Shown here: positions 24,073-30,531 of the stretch, in pieces
Layout: every line of letters begins with the position of its first letter
Numbering within the stretch: position 1 is the stretch's first letter
From: Bryobacterales bacterium
GTDB taxonomy: Bacteria > Acidobacteriota > Terriglobia > Bryobacterales > Bryobacteraceae
Reading direction: 5' to 3'
NCBI GenBank assembly: GCA_003166865.1
Contig: PMUP01000087.1
Span: 1-35,197 of the forward strand
DNA: 35,197 nucleotides
Notes under the pieces: model-generated
Seen by the model: the letters and a program-made list of their open reading frames with translations, nothing else
Told to the model about the DNA's origin: nothing
Databases searched by the model: none
Position numbers and translations under genes: made by a program

Positions 24073-25599
24073 TTGAGCCCGCCATCCCGCCGACCATTGC
24101 AAACTCTCGATCGAGCGCTCCGGATCGGCGCGCCGCTGGTTTGCATTTTGATACTGGTGGCGCTGGCCGCAGGCGTGCTCCGGAGCGTTGCGAATTGGGG
24201 CTGGAATAACATTCGCCTGGCCCGCGGCATCGCTCTGTGGTACGGCTATAGTCTGTATCCAGGACGCGACAGCAGGGTGCCAATCATCGGCACCATGCAC
24301 GGTCCCGTCCCGCACCTGCTCTATTCCTGCCTGGCGTTTCTGAAGGACCCAACGCTGTTGCTGATCGCCGGCTGCACGTTGTCGTGTCTGCTCTATTTCG
24401 GAGCGGTGTTGTGGTTGCACGTAAGAGCCGGACGGAGCGTGGCTGGCGCGTACGGGTTTTTTGCGTGTACGGCCCTATTATTGACAAGCACCGGCGCGAG
24501 GTACGCCGGCCTAACGGTGCACGTGGATGCTTTCGCGATGTGCTGCGCAGTGGTTGCCGCCGGGCTCCTAATGCGTGGCGGGCCGCTCGGGGCCGGGACT
24601 CTCAGCGTGTCCGCGGTCTTGGTAATGCTAGCCGTAGCGTCCAAGCAAACCATGGCTCCGTCCGCCATCGCGCTGCCGTGTTTCGTGCTGATGTCGGATG
24701 GGAAGCGAGCATTTGCGCGGTATGTCGCCGTTCAGATCGCCGCTGCGGCATCGATCTTTCTAGCGATGCTCGCGCTGTTCCGGCCGCCGCGCGACCTCCT
24801 GTTCAACACCTTCACTTTGGCGATACAGCAGCCGCGCACCGCTTCGGTGGCCGCCAGGATGATGCTAGGCCTGTTTCAGGTGCGGAGCGAACTCGCGGCC
24901 GCGGCGGCGCCGTTACTGGTTCTCATCGCAGTCGTCGCCCTTAGTCCGGGAAGCATCCGTGGGAAAATCGCGAAACATCGCTGGCTGGTTTTTCTGTGGA
25001 TGGCAGTGCTCCAACTTCCGGTGGAGCTGCGTGCCTGGTCGACAGACGGCGGCAGCACGAATCATTTGGGAGTGGTGACGCTCCTGGTTTCGTTGGCGAC
25101 CACGTGCGGTTTAGTTGGACTCTGGAGACCGAACGGAAATGCAACGAATGAGTGGACTGGACTTGCGGCGCGGATGCTGTTGATCGGAATGTTGCTGGCC
25201 TATATTCCTTTTCCCTATGAGATTTTCCGGGATCTGAGGCTGGTGCGCACCAGCGCGACACAAGTTGCTTACAATTACGAACGGCAGCATCCAGGCCGGG
25301 CCTACTTCCCAGTCAACCCGCTAGCCGCGCTTCTGGCCGAAGGCCGGCTGACCCACCTCGACGCCGCGCTATTTGATCGCGAACTTGCAGGCTTCCCAAT
25401 CAACGCCGAGCAGTTCGCCGCCGGGCTTCCTTCGGGCTACCAATTAGTCGCCTACCCGCCGGGGCATGCGCCTCGCGCCGCGGTTCTCCGCGAGTTACTG
25501 AAGGACAAACCACTGGTCGAGGAGCCCGGGCTGGAAGGCTGGAGCGTGTACAGTATCGGTCCGCCGGTTACTCGATTAACTTCAGGCTGGCAACCTTGA
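24073..25599 (+). CDS. Polytopic membrane protein, possible GT-C type glycosyltransferase
   Basis: A protein of up to 508 residues with roughly ten hydrophobic segments between residues 20 and 380 and a soluble C-terminal part of about 120 residues. A loop after the first helix (NWGWNNIRLARGIALWYGYSLYPGRDS, then GTMHGPVPHLLYSCLAFL) has the shape seen in GT-C enzymes of the PMT/ArnT superfamily, where a large first outside loop holds the catalytic acid; VHVDAFAMCCAVVAAGL and LAVASKQTMAPSAIALP also resemble that group. No decisive catalytic motif is visible, so the call is tentative. The start is TTG 24073, with TTG 24097 as an alternative. It overlaps the convergent small secreted protein gene by 32 bp. 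Composition is like the neighbours. Confidence 0.7.
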   Translation: MSPPSRRPLQTLDRALRIGAPLVCILILVALAAGVLRSVANWGWNNIRLARGIALWYGYSLYPGRDSRVPIIGTMHGPVPHLLYSCLAFLKDPTLLLIAGCTLSCLLYFGAVLWLHVRAGRSVAGAYGFFACTALLLTSTGARYAGLTVHVDAFAMCCAVVAAGLLMRGGPLGAGTLSVSAVLVMLAVASKQTMAPSAIALPCFVLMSDGKRAFARYVAVQIAAAASIFLAMLALFRPPRDLLFNTFTLAIQQPRTASVAARMMLGLFQVRSELAAAAAPLLVLIAVVALSPGSIRGKIAKHRWLVFLWMAVLQLPVELRAWSTDGGSTNHLGVVTLLVSLATTCGLVGLWRPNGNATNEWTGLAARMLLIGMLLAYIPFPYEIFRDLRLVRTSATQVAYNYERQHPGRAYFPVNPLAALLAEGRLTHLDAALFDRELAGFPINAEQFAAGLPSGYQLVAYPPGHAPRAAVLRELLKDKPLVEEPGLEGWSVYSIGPPVTRLTSGWQP

Positions 25600-25954
25600 T
25601 CGTATCGCCCTGAATTTCGCCCGTGACTTCCACCTTCAAGTCGTCTTCCTTTTTGGAGGCGCGAAGTACGGCCAAAGCTTTGCGGCTGCCGGCTTCATCG
25701 AACTTCAGGTATTTGTTGTCGTAGGTGAACACGCCGTAGCCGCTTTTCTGGCAAGCGGGCATAAGAGCGCATTCCCGCGTATGCGCTTCGGCCACGATCA
25801 TGCCGCCTTCCAGACGCGGGCCGGCCACGATGTGCACCTCGGCCTTGGAAGAGCACGTCTGGTCAATGAGAATGCCTTGAACTTGAGCGGCGGACACCAC
25901 TGCGGCACAGCCGGCCAGCAAGGCCGGAATGCACAGAGACAATCGAACGAACAC
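25568..25954 (-). CDS. Small exported protein of unknown function
   Basis: A 128-residue protein with a signal sequence, MFVRLSLCIPALLAGCAAVV. It contains LAGC (residues 13-16), which would fit a lipobox, but the hydrophobic stretch continues to VSA-AQ, so normal signal peptidase cleavage is equally possible. The mature part has ILIDQTCSSK, HTRECALMPACQKSGYGVFT and a C-terminal DDLKVEVTGEIQGDTIKVASLKLIE, a pattern I know from other acidobacterial secreted proteins; the paired cysteines may form a disulphide. The GTG start at 25954 is fixed by AGGAGG six bases upstream (25966-25961). It follows the GlcG/HbpS-like gene by 51 bp and is probably in the same transcript. Confidence 0.78.
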   Translation of the reverse strand: MFVRLSLCIPALLAGCAAVVSAAQVQGILIDQTCSSKAEVHIVAGPRLEGGMIVAEAHTRECALMPACQKSGYGVFTYDNKYLKFDEAGSRKALAVLRASKKEDDLKVEVTGEIQGDTIKVASLKLIE

Positions 25955-26005
25955 GGATAGCCTCCTGGTGAAAAAATAGCGGCGAAGGCCGCCCTATTCA
26001 CAAGT

Positions 26006-26491
26006 TTACTTCAACTTGTCGGCGACCTTGGCGAGCGCAGCGTTGGCGCAGGCAGCGTCTTTATCTCCGCCCGGAGCGCCGCTGACTGATACCGCGCCGA
26101 TGAGTTGATCGCCTACTTTGATCGGCACGCCGCCCATCGCGTTGACGGTGCCAGGCAGCACTGGCGCAGGAGCGGGAGTGCCGGGAGGCAGATTGGGCGG
26201 GGGACCCGACGGCCGTCCAAAAGCCATCACGCTGTTGGCCTTCATGCGTCCCATTTCCACGGTACCGTTGCCCGCGCCATCGTCGCGCAGGAACGCTTTT
26301 AAGACATTGCCGCTGTCGACCACCGTGACGGTGACCTTATAGCCATCGGCGCGGCATTTGGCCATGGATTCTTGAGCGATGGTCTCGGCCACGTCGATGG
26401 TGAGCATTTTCTGGGTGGGAAGTTGGGCGAACGCGCCGGCCGATAATGCCGCGACGGCCGTCGTGAGAATCAGAGAGCGAGTCAGCTTCAT
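26006..26491 (-). CDS. Exported GlcG/HbpS family protein
   Basis: A 161-residue protein with a signal peptide (LILTTAVAALSAGAFAQ) and a GlcG/HbpS fold: LTIDVAETIAQESMAKCRADGYKVTVTVVDSGNVLKAFLRDDGA, then MGRMKANSVMAFGRPS, and the C-terminal GGVPIKVGDQLIGAVSVSGAPGGDKDAACANAALAKV. HbpS of Streptomyces binds haem and senses redox stress; many family members have no proven role. A proline-rich insert (about 95-112, SGPPPNLPPGTPAPAPVLP) interrupts the usual loop. Export is the main informative feature. AAGGAGG at 26507-26501 supports the ATG start. A short hairpin-forming sequence (about 25975-25998) separates it from the next minus-strand gene. Confidence 0.86.
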   Translation of the reverse strand: MKLTRSLILTTAVAALSAGAFAQLPTQKMLTIDVAETIAQESMAKCRADGYKVTVTVVDSGNVLKAFLRDDGAGNGTVEMGRMKANSVMAFGRPSGPPPNLPPGTPAPAPVLPGTVNAMGGVPIKVGDQLIGAVSVSGAPGGDKDAACANAALAKVADKLK

Positions 26492-26517
26492 GGGTGAAAT
26501 CCTCCTTGTGAGGGGTC

Positions 26518-26540
26518 GCTAGATAACTTAACACACGGGG
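26518..26540 (+). repeat. Dispersed repeat, copy A
   Basis: Begins GCTAGATAACTTAACAC and continues into a G-run; GATTGGGGATT follows about 18 bases later. The same 17-base core occurs at 30433, again followed by GATTGGGGATT. Confidence 0.8.
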
Positions 26541-26894
26541 GAGGGGTTGGTGGTTAGGGATTGGGGATTGGCCGGATGGTGGCTGGAACAGAAAAAAAAC
26601 GCGACCAAACACAAAAGTAAGCCACTTGCGCCACCCGCTCCCGTTTTTGAGGGCTGGTGGCGAGTGGCTGGACGACGTTCAACATGCTGATGGAAGAATA
26701 ACGCGTGGAAAAGCTGCCCGGCGCGTGTGTCGCCTGCAAAGCGATGAGGGGGAAGAGAAGAAAGTGGAAGTCGCGATGTCATCGGCGGGGAAGCTGGGCT
26801 AACGGGTGCAGTTGTAGGAGCGCGGCGGGAGGTTTCGGATTGGAGACCGGTTTGGCGCAGCCGAGCCTGTTCGTAATTCCGGCCTTCTGGTTCG

Positions 26895-26900
26895 TATACA
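26895..26900 (+). promoter_or_regulatory. Possible -10 element of the sigma-factor operon
   Basis: TATACA at 26895-26900 is six bases before ATG 26907. This would give a leaderless sigma-factor mRNA. If the true start is ATG 26940, the same element would leave a leader of about 33 bases. Confidence 0.35.
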
Positions 26901-26906
26901 CCACGT

Positions 26907-27494
26907 ATGCTGGACTACGAGGTGACGTCGGGGGCGTCCATGGCGAGCGATACGCAACAAATCGCGCTTGGGTTGCGCCGGGGAGATGTCGTTGTCCTTG
27001 AAGCGCTGGTCGAGCAATACCAATATCGGCTTGTTCGCTATCTCATTTACCTGTTGGGCCGACGCGACGGGGTTGACGATCTGGTGCAGGAGACGTGGCT
27101 GCGGGTTCTAGAGCGAGGCTCTTCCTACGATGGGCAGTCCCGCTTCGAGTCCTGGCTCTTCAGGGTCGCACGCAATATTGCTGTCGATGCCATGCGTAGG
27201 CGGCGGATGTCCGGTCTGGACTCAAACGATGATGATGACGTTCGGCTGGCGCCCGCATCCGATGAGCCTTCGCCATTCACGATTGCGGCGCGGACAGAAG
27301 ATGCTGACCGGCTTGCTCGCTCGCTCGAAACCCTGGAGCCCGTCTATCGCGAAGTCCTCGTACTGCGCTTTCAAGAAGACTTATCGCTACAGGAGATATC
27401 CGCCATTGTGGGAGCTCCGGTCTCTACCGTCGCTTCAAGAATCTATCGAGGGCTGGCAACGCTGCGGCCGCAGTTCCAAGGAGAAACAGCATGA
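26907..27494 (+). CDS. ECF-type RNA polymerase sigma factor
   Basis: A 195-residue sigma-70 family factor with only regions 2 and 4. Region 2 (about 28-105) includes LVEQYQYRLVRYLIYLLGRRDGVDDLVQETWLRVLE and FESWLFRVARNIAVDAMRRRR; region 4 (about 145-190) includes LEPVYREVLVLRFQEDLSLQEISAIVGAPVSTVASRIYRGLATL with its helix-turn-helix. It directs RNA polymerase to a small set of promoters, very likely including its own. A linker rich in acidic residues (SNDDDDV) joins the two. Its TGA overlaps the ATG of the anti-sigma gene by four bases, the classic arrangement for a pair made in equal amounts. ATG 26940 (MASDTQQIALG) is an alternative start. Confidence 0.93.
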   Translation: MLDYEVTSGASMASDTQQIALGLRRGDVVVLEALVEQYQYRLVRYLIYLLGRRDGVDDLVQETWLRVLERGSSYDGQSRFESWLFRVARNIAVDAMRRRRMSGLDSNDDDDVRLAPASDEPSPFTIAARTEDADRLARSLETLEPVYREVLVLRFQEDLSLQEISAIVGAPVSTVASRIYRGLATLRPQFQGETA

Positions 27495-27979
27495 ACATTG
27501 ACCGTCACGAAAGTTTCCAGCACATGATCGACGAGAGCCTGGCGAGCGGCATTTCGGCTGAGAGGGAACGATCTCTTCGCCAGCATCTCGACACCTGCGC
27601 TCTATGCCAGGAGTATCTCAGTGCCAGCAACCGGGTTATCGCGGGCCTGGGCGGTTTTTCCTTCGAGATGGATCCAACGCTCAATGCCAGGGTTCTCGCG
27701 TCCCTCAGGCGACCCGCGCAACAGGTCCAGGCCGGGCAGCCAGGCCGCCGGCGATGGGCGTTGATCGGCGTTACCGCCGTCGTGCTTACACTGGGCGGCT
27801 CGTTCGTCGATCTGCAATTCGGTGGTCTGATCGCTGCTGTCTTCGATATACAGCGCACGCAGGTGCGGCAGGAGCTGCTTGCGTTCTGGATTGTGCCCTC
27901 CCTGTGTGTCTTACTGCTGTTTCCGCTTTTGCCTTTGTTATTGAAAGCCGGCGCTCACCGGGAAGAAAGGACTCTATGA
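27491..27979 (+). CDS. Zinc-finger (ZAS-type) membrane anti-sigma factor
   Basis: A 162-residue partner of the sigma factor. The N-terminal anti-sigma domain has the zinc motif His32-x3-Cys36-x2-Cys39 in RQHLDTCALCQEYL, expected to hold the sigma factor inactive at the membrane. Two hydrophobic segments follow (about 88-107 and 129-152), leaving a short outside loop of about 20 residues and a basic tail. With so small an outside part, signal sensing may lie in the membrane or in the following membrane proteins. The start overlaps the sigma gene and its stop overlaps the next ATG (27976-27979). Confidence 0.9.
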   Translation: MNIDRHESFQHMIDESLASGISAERERSLRQHLDTCALCQEYLSASNRVIAGLGGFSFEMDPTLNARVLASLRRPAQQVQAGQPGRRRWALIGVTAVVLTLGGSFVDLQFGGLIAAVFDIQRTQVRQELLAFWIVPSLCVLLLFPLLPLLLKAGAHREERTL

Positions 27980-28419
27980 GACTTCGTCGATTTTTGAGTA
28001 TTGTTCCGAAGGCAGTTCAGCTCTGGGCTTCGGTTCTTGTGGGCTGCGCGTTGCTGATCGGGTTGATTGTGGGATACAAGGCCGCTGACCGAGGCGATGT
28101 GTTGCGGACGATGTCCGCGGATGGCGGCGCTGCCTTAGTGGTCGGCATCGTGCTCGCTATCTGGCTTCTGTGTCTCGGGTTCGTGTTTGCCGACGCTCGG
28201 CGGCGCGCTATGCGGTCAGTCCTCTGGGTACTGGTCGCAGCCTTGTTTCCTCACTTGCTGGGATTTCTTCTTTACTTTGTCATGCGCCAGCCGATCGCTT
28301 CGACTTGCACTCATTGCGGACAGACCACTCCGCTGCATCAGCGATTCTGCTCAAGCTGCGGTACTCCGCAGGCCTCTTCGACCTCGGACAACGTGCGACT
28401 GGCGGTGGACCAATGTTAG
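27976..28419 (+). CDS. Three-helix membrane protein with C-terminal zinc ribbon
   Basis: A 147-residue protein with three membrane segments (about 13-34, 51-72 and 80-103) and a cytoplasmic or external zinc ribbon formed by Cys111, Cys114, Cys125 and Cys128 (CTHCG...FCSSCG). The middle helix region ends VFADARRRAMRS, and the last helix contains LFPHLLGFLLYFVMR. I recognise a general 'zinc-ribbon membrane protein' layout but no named family. It is locked into the sigma-factor operon by overlaps at both ends (4 bp with the anti-sigma gene, 7 bp with the next), so it probably takes part in the same response, for example as a sensor or an effector. Confidence 0.84.
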   Translation: MRLRRFLSIVPKAVQLWASVLVGCALLIGLIVGYKAADRGDVLRTMSADGGAALVVGIVLAIWLLCLGFVFADARRRAMRSVLWVLVAALFPHLLGFLLYFVMRQPIASTCTHCGQTTPLHQRFCSSCGTPQASSTSDNVRLAVDQC

Positions 28420-29165
28420 GGCGCGGGTCAGTGAGTTCAAATACGCCAGCGAACGGCTATCGGGGGATAACCCTGCGTCAGGCAGCGCTGGTCGCGGGCT
28501 TCGCCTATCTGCTCAATCCTGTCAGCTACGCTGAGTTTTCTATTTACCCGAAGCTGGTGGTTGCGAGCAACGCCGATCAAACGGTGCTGAACATTTCCGC
28601 CCATTTGGGCCTTTTTGCCGCCGCTATATTTTGTTACATCATCAGCTTTATCGGTGACGTCATCATTGCCTGGGCGCTGTATGTCCTGCTGGCACCGGTC
28701 AACAGAGCGCTGTCCTTACTTACTGCGTGGTTCCAGTTGGCGTACGCCGCCGTCGCACTCTGCGCTGTATTTGGCTTGCTGGATGTTTATCAACTTCTGG
28801 CCACACCGTATTACCTGACCATCTTTGGATCCGGTCCGCTGCATGCGCAGGTTTGGCTTCGGCTCCATTCGTTTCATCTCACATGGTCCATGTCCCTGAT
28901 CGTATTTGGAATTCATCTTGTTCTCCTGGGCTACTTGATCTTCCGGTCCGGCTACATCCCATGGATATTGGGAATCGCGTTGTGCGTCGCTGGATTGGGC
29001 TGGATGATTGCCGGCATCGGGCCATATGTTCTTCCGAATGCCAACCTTGACTTCACTTTCATCACGGCCTTCGGCGAAGTGTTCTTCATGCTTTGGCTCT
29101 GGATCAGGGGTTGGAAGGTCCGGGAGCCGACGGTAATCTCTCGCGTCGATAGCCGTGTACAATGA
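28413..29165 (+). CDS. DUF4386-like integral membrane protein
   Basis: A 250-residue protein of about seven membrane helices. GYRGITLRQAALVAGFAYLLNPVSYAEFSIYPKLVV near the start, the segments SFIGDVIIAWALYVLLAPVNRALSLLTAWFQLAYAAV and FHLTWSMSLIVFGIHLVLLGYLIFRSGYIPWILGIAL, and AGIGPYVLPN near the end match the layout of DUF4386, an uncharacterised bacterial family often seen beside sigma factors or regulators. The ATG at 28413 overlaps the preceding stop by seven bases; the open frame further upstream is a shadow. It lies 16 bp before the dipeptidase gene. Confidence 0.84.
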   Translation: MLGRGSVSSNTPANGYRGITLRQAALVAGFAYLLNPVSYAEFSIYPKLVVASNADQTVLNISAHLGLFAAAIFCYIISFIGDVIIAWALYVLLAPVNRALSLLTAWFQLAYAAVALCAVFGLLDVYQLLATPYYLTIFGSGPLHAQVWLRLHSFHLTWSMSLIVFGIHLVLLGYLIFRSGYIPWILGIALCVAGLGWMIAGIGPYVLPNANLDFTFITAFGEVFFMLWLWIRGWKVREPTVISRVDSRVQ

Positions 29166-29181
29166 TCTAACTGGAGGAAGA

Positions 29182-30411
29182 ATGCGCCCCATCCGCGCCG
29201 TCGTTTTGTGCGCCGTTTATTGCTTGACCGCCGCAGCGATCCTGACCCGACCTGCCCGCGCTGACGAAATCTCCGAGCACGCGCATAAGCTGCACTTCAG
29301 TTCCATCGTGCTGGACACGCACGATGACACCACGCAGCGCTTCTTCTCGAAGGACTTCGATATCGGCAAGCAAAACCCCGACGGTCACGTTGACATTCCG
29401 CGCATGCGGGAAGGCGGGATGAACGCCATCTTCTTCTCCATCTGGATCGACGGACGCATCATGGGACCGCCGGCCGTGCAAAAAGCCCTCGACCAGATCG
29501 ACGCGGTCCGCGAGAACGTCAAGAAATACTCGAACGACATGGTGCTCGCGCGCACCGCCGACGACGTGCGCCGCGCTCACGCACAGGGCAAAATCGCCGC
29601 GCTGATGGGCGTGGAAGGCGGCCACATGATCGGCAACGACATCCGCATGGTTCGCATCTTTGCCGATTTGGGCGTGCGCTACATGACCCTCTCGCACTTT
29701 TACAATACTGAGTGGTCTGACTCCTCCACCGACAAGCCCGCTCACAACGGACTAACCGACTTCGGCAAAGACGTGGTCCGCGAAATGAACCGTCAGGGTA
29801 TTGTGGTGGACATTTCCCATGTCGGTGATAAGACTTTCTACGACGCGCTGGAGGTGAGCAAAGCGCCGCTTCTGGCCTCTCACTCGTCGTGCCGCGCCCT
29901 TTGCAGCCACGTCCGCAACATGACTGACGACATGATCAAGGCGCTGGCCGCCAAGGGCGGCGTCATTCAGATTAACTACGAAAAGAGCTTCATCGACCAG
30001 GCTTATAAAGACGCCGACGACAGAGAACTCGGCGGCGTAGTGGGGCACCTGAGTGAAGTCGCGAAGAGCTGCAACAACGATGAGGCTTGCATCTCGCGCG
30101 AGTCGTCTAAGCTCCAAAAGAAGCTGACGGCCGAGGGAAAACTGCCGCACGTCAGTTGGGAAAGAATCATCGACCACATCGATCACGCCGTGAAACTGGT
30201 TGGCGCCGAGCATGTGGGCCTGGGTTCCGATTTTGATGGCGCGGACATGCCGGATGGCATGGAAGATTGCTCCAAGCTGCCGAAAATCACCGAGGCGCTG
30301 CTGCGCAAAGGCTATTCCGACGCCGACATCCGAAAAATTCTCGGAGAGAATACTCTGCGCGTCATGGAGCAGGCCGAGCGGGTGAGCAGAGAATTGCAAG
30401 CGCAGCACTAA
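29182..30411 (+). CDS. Exported membrane dipeptidase (peptidase family M19)
   Basis: A 409-residue zinc dipeptidase related to renal dipeptidase, with a signal peptide (VVLCAVYCLTAAAILTRPARA, about 7-27). The metal-binding residues are visible: His47-x-Asp49 (LDTHDDT), Glu in GVEGGHMIG, the two histidines in VDISHVGD and LASHSSCRAL, and the Asp in HVGLGSDFDGAD. M19 enzymes hydrolyse dipeptides, including those with a D-residue at the C-terminus, and some open beta-lactam or lactone rings. ATG 29182 is supported by GGAGG four bases upstream (29173-29177); the frame also opens at GTG 29155. It may be the last gene of the sigma-factor operon, which would suggest a cell-wall peptide recycling role (inference). 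Confidence 0.92.
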   Translation: MRPIRAVVLCAVYCLTAAAILTRPARADEISEHAHKLHFSSIVLDTHDDTTQRFFSKDFDIGKQNPDGHVDIPRMREGGMNAIFFSIWIDGRIMGPPAVQKALDQIDAVRENVKKYSNDMVLARTADDVRRAHAQGKIAALMGVEGGHMIGNDIRMVRIFADLGVRYMTLSHFYNTEWSDSSTDKPAHNGLTDFGKDVVREMNRQGIVVDISHVGDKTFYDALEVSKAPLLASHSSCRALCSHVRNMTDDMIKALAAKGGVIQINYEKSFIDQAYKDADDRELGGVVGHLSEVAKSCNNDEACISRESSKLQKKLTAEGKLPHVSWERIIDHIDHAVKLVGAEHVGLGSDFDGADMPDGMEDCSKLPKITEALLRKGYSDADIRKILGENTLRVMEQAERVSRELQAQH

Positions 30412-30454
30412 GCTGGATAACTCAACACAGGGGCTAGATAACTTAACACGCGGG
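30412..30454 (+). repeat. Dispersed repeat, tandem copies B and C
   Basis: Two copies lie in tandem just after the dipeptidase stop: a degenerate one at 30412-30432 (GCTGGATAACTCAACAC) and a good one at 30433-30454 that shares its first 17 bases with the copy at 26518. GATTGGGGATT follows copy C as well. The unit occupies the 120-bp gap before the second ADOP gene. Confidence 0.8.
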
Positions 30455-30531
30455 CGGGATTGGGGATTTGCGTCCGCCCGACAATCGAGTAAGTTTCTGC
30501 AACTAATTCCGGACTCGACCGTATTTGTCAT

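Larger units (their letters stand above)
26492..26906. other. 415-bp gap with no convincing gene
   Basis: The gap between the divergent HbpS-like and sigma-factor genes holds the ribosome site of the former, a copy of a dispersed repeat (26518-26540), a G-rich run (about 26536-26571), and then sequence without recognisable features. Open frames on both strands (84 residues minus, 98 residues plus) have low-complexity or arginine/cysteine-rich products with no family likeness. The promoter region of the sigma gene must lie in its right part. Confidence 0.6.

Noticed and set aside
23957-24283. N-terminal extension of ADOP permease copy 1
   Set aside because: It overlaps the divergent membrane protein gene and lacks the family sequence; the usual ADOP N-terminus begins near GTG 23956.
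26528-26782. 84-residue minus-strand open frame in the 26.5-26.9 kb gap
   Set aside because: It covers the dispersed repeat and G-rich run, has no ribosome site and its product is low complexity without family likeness.
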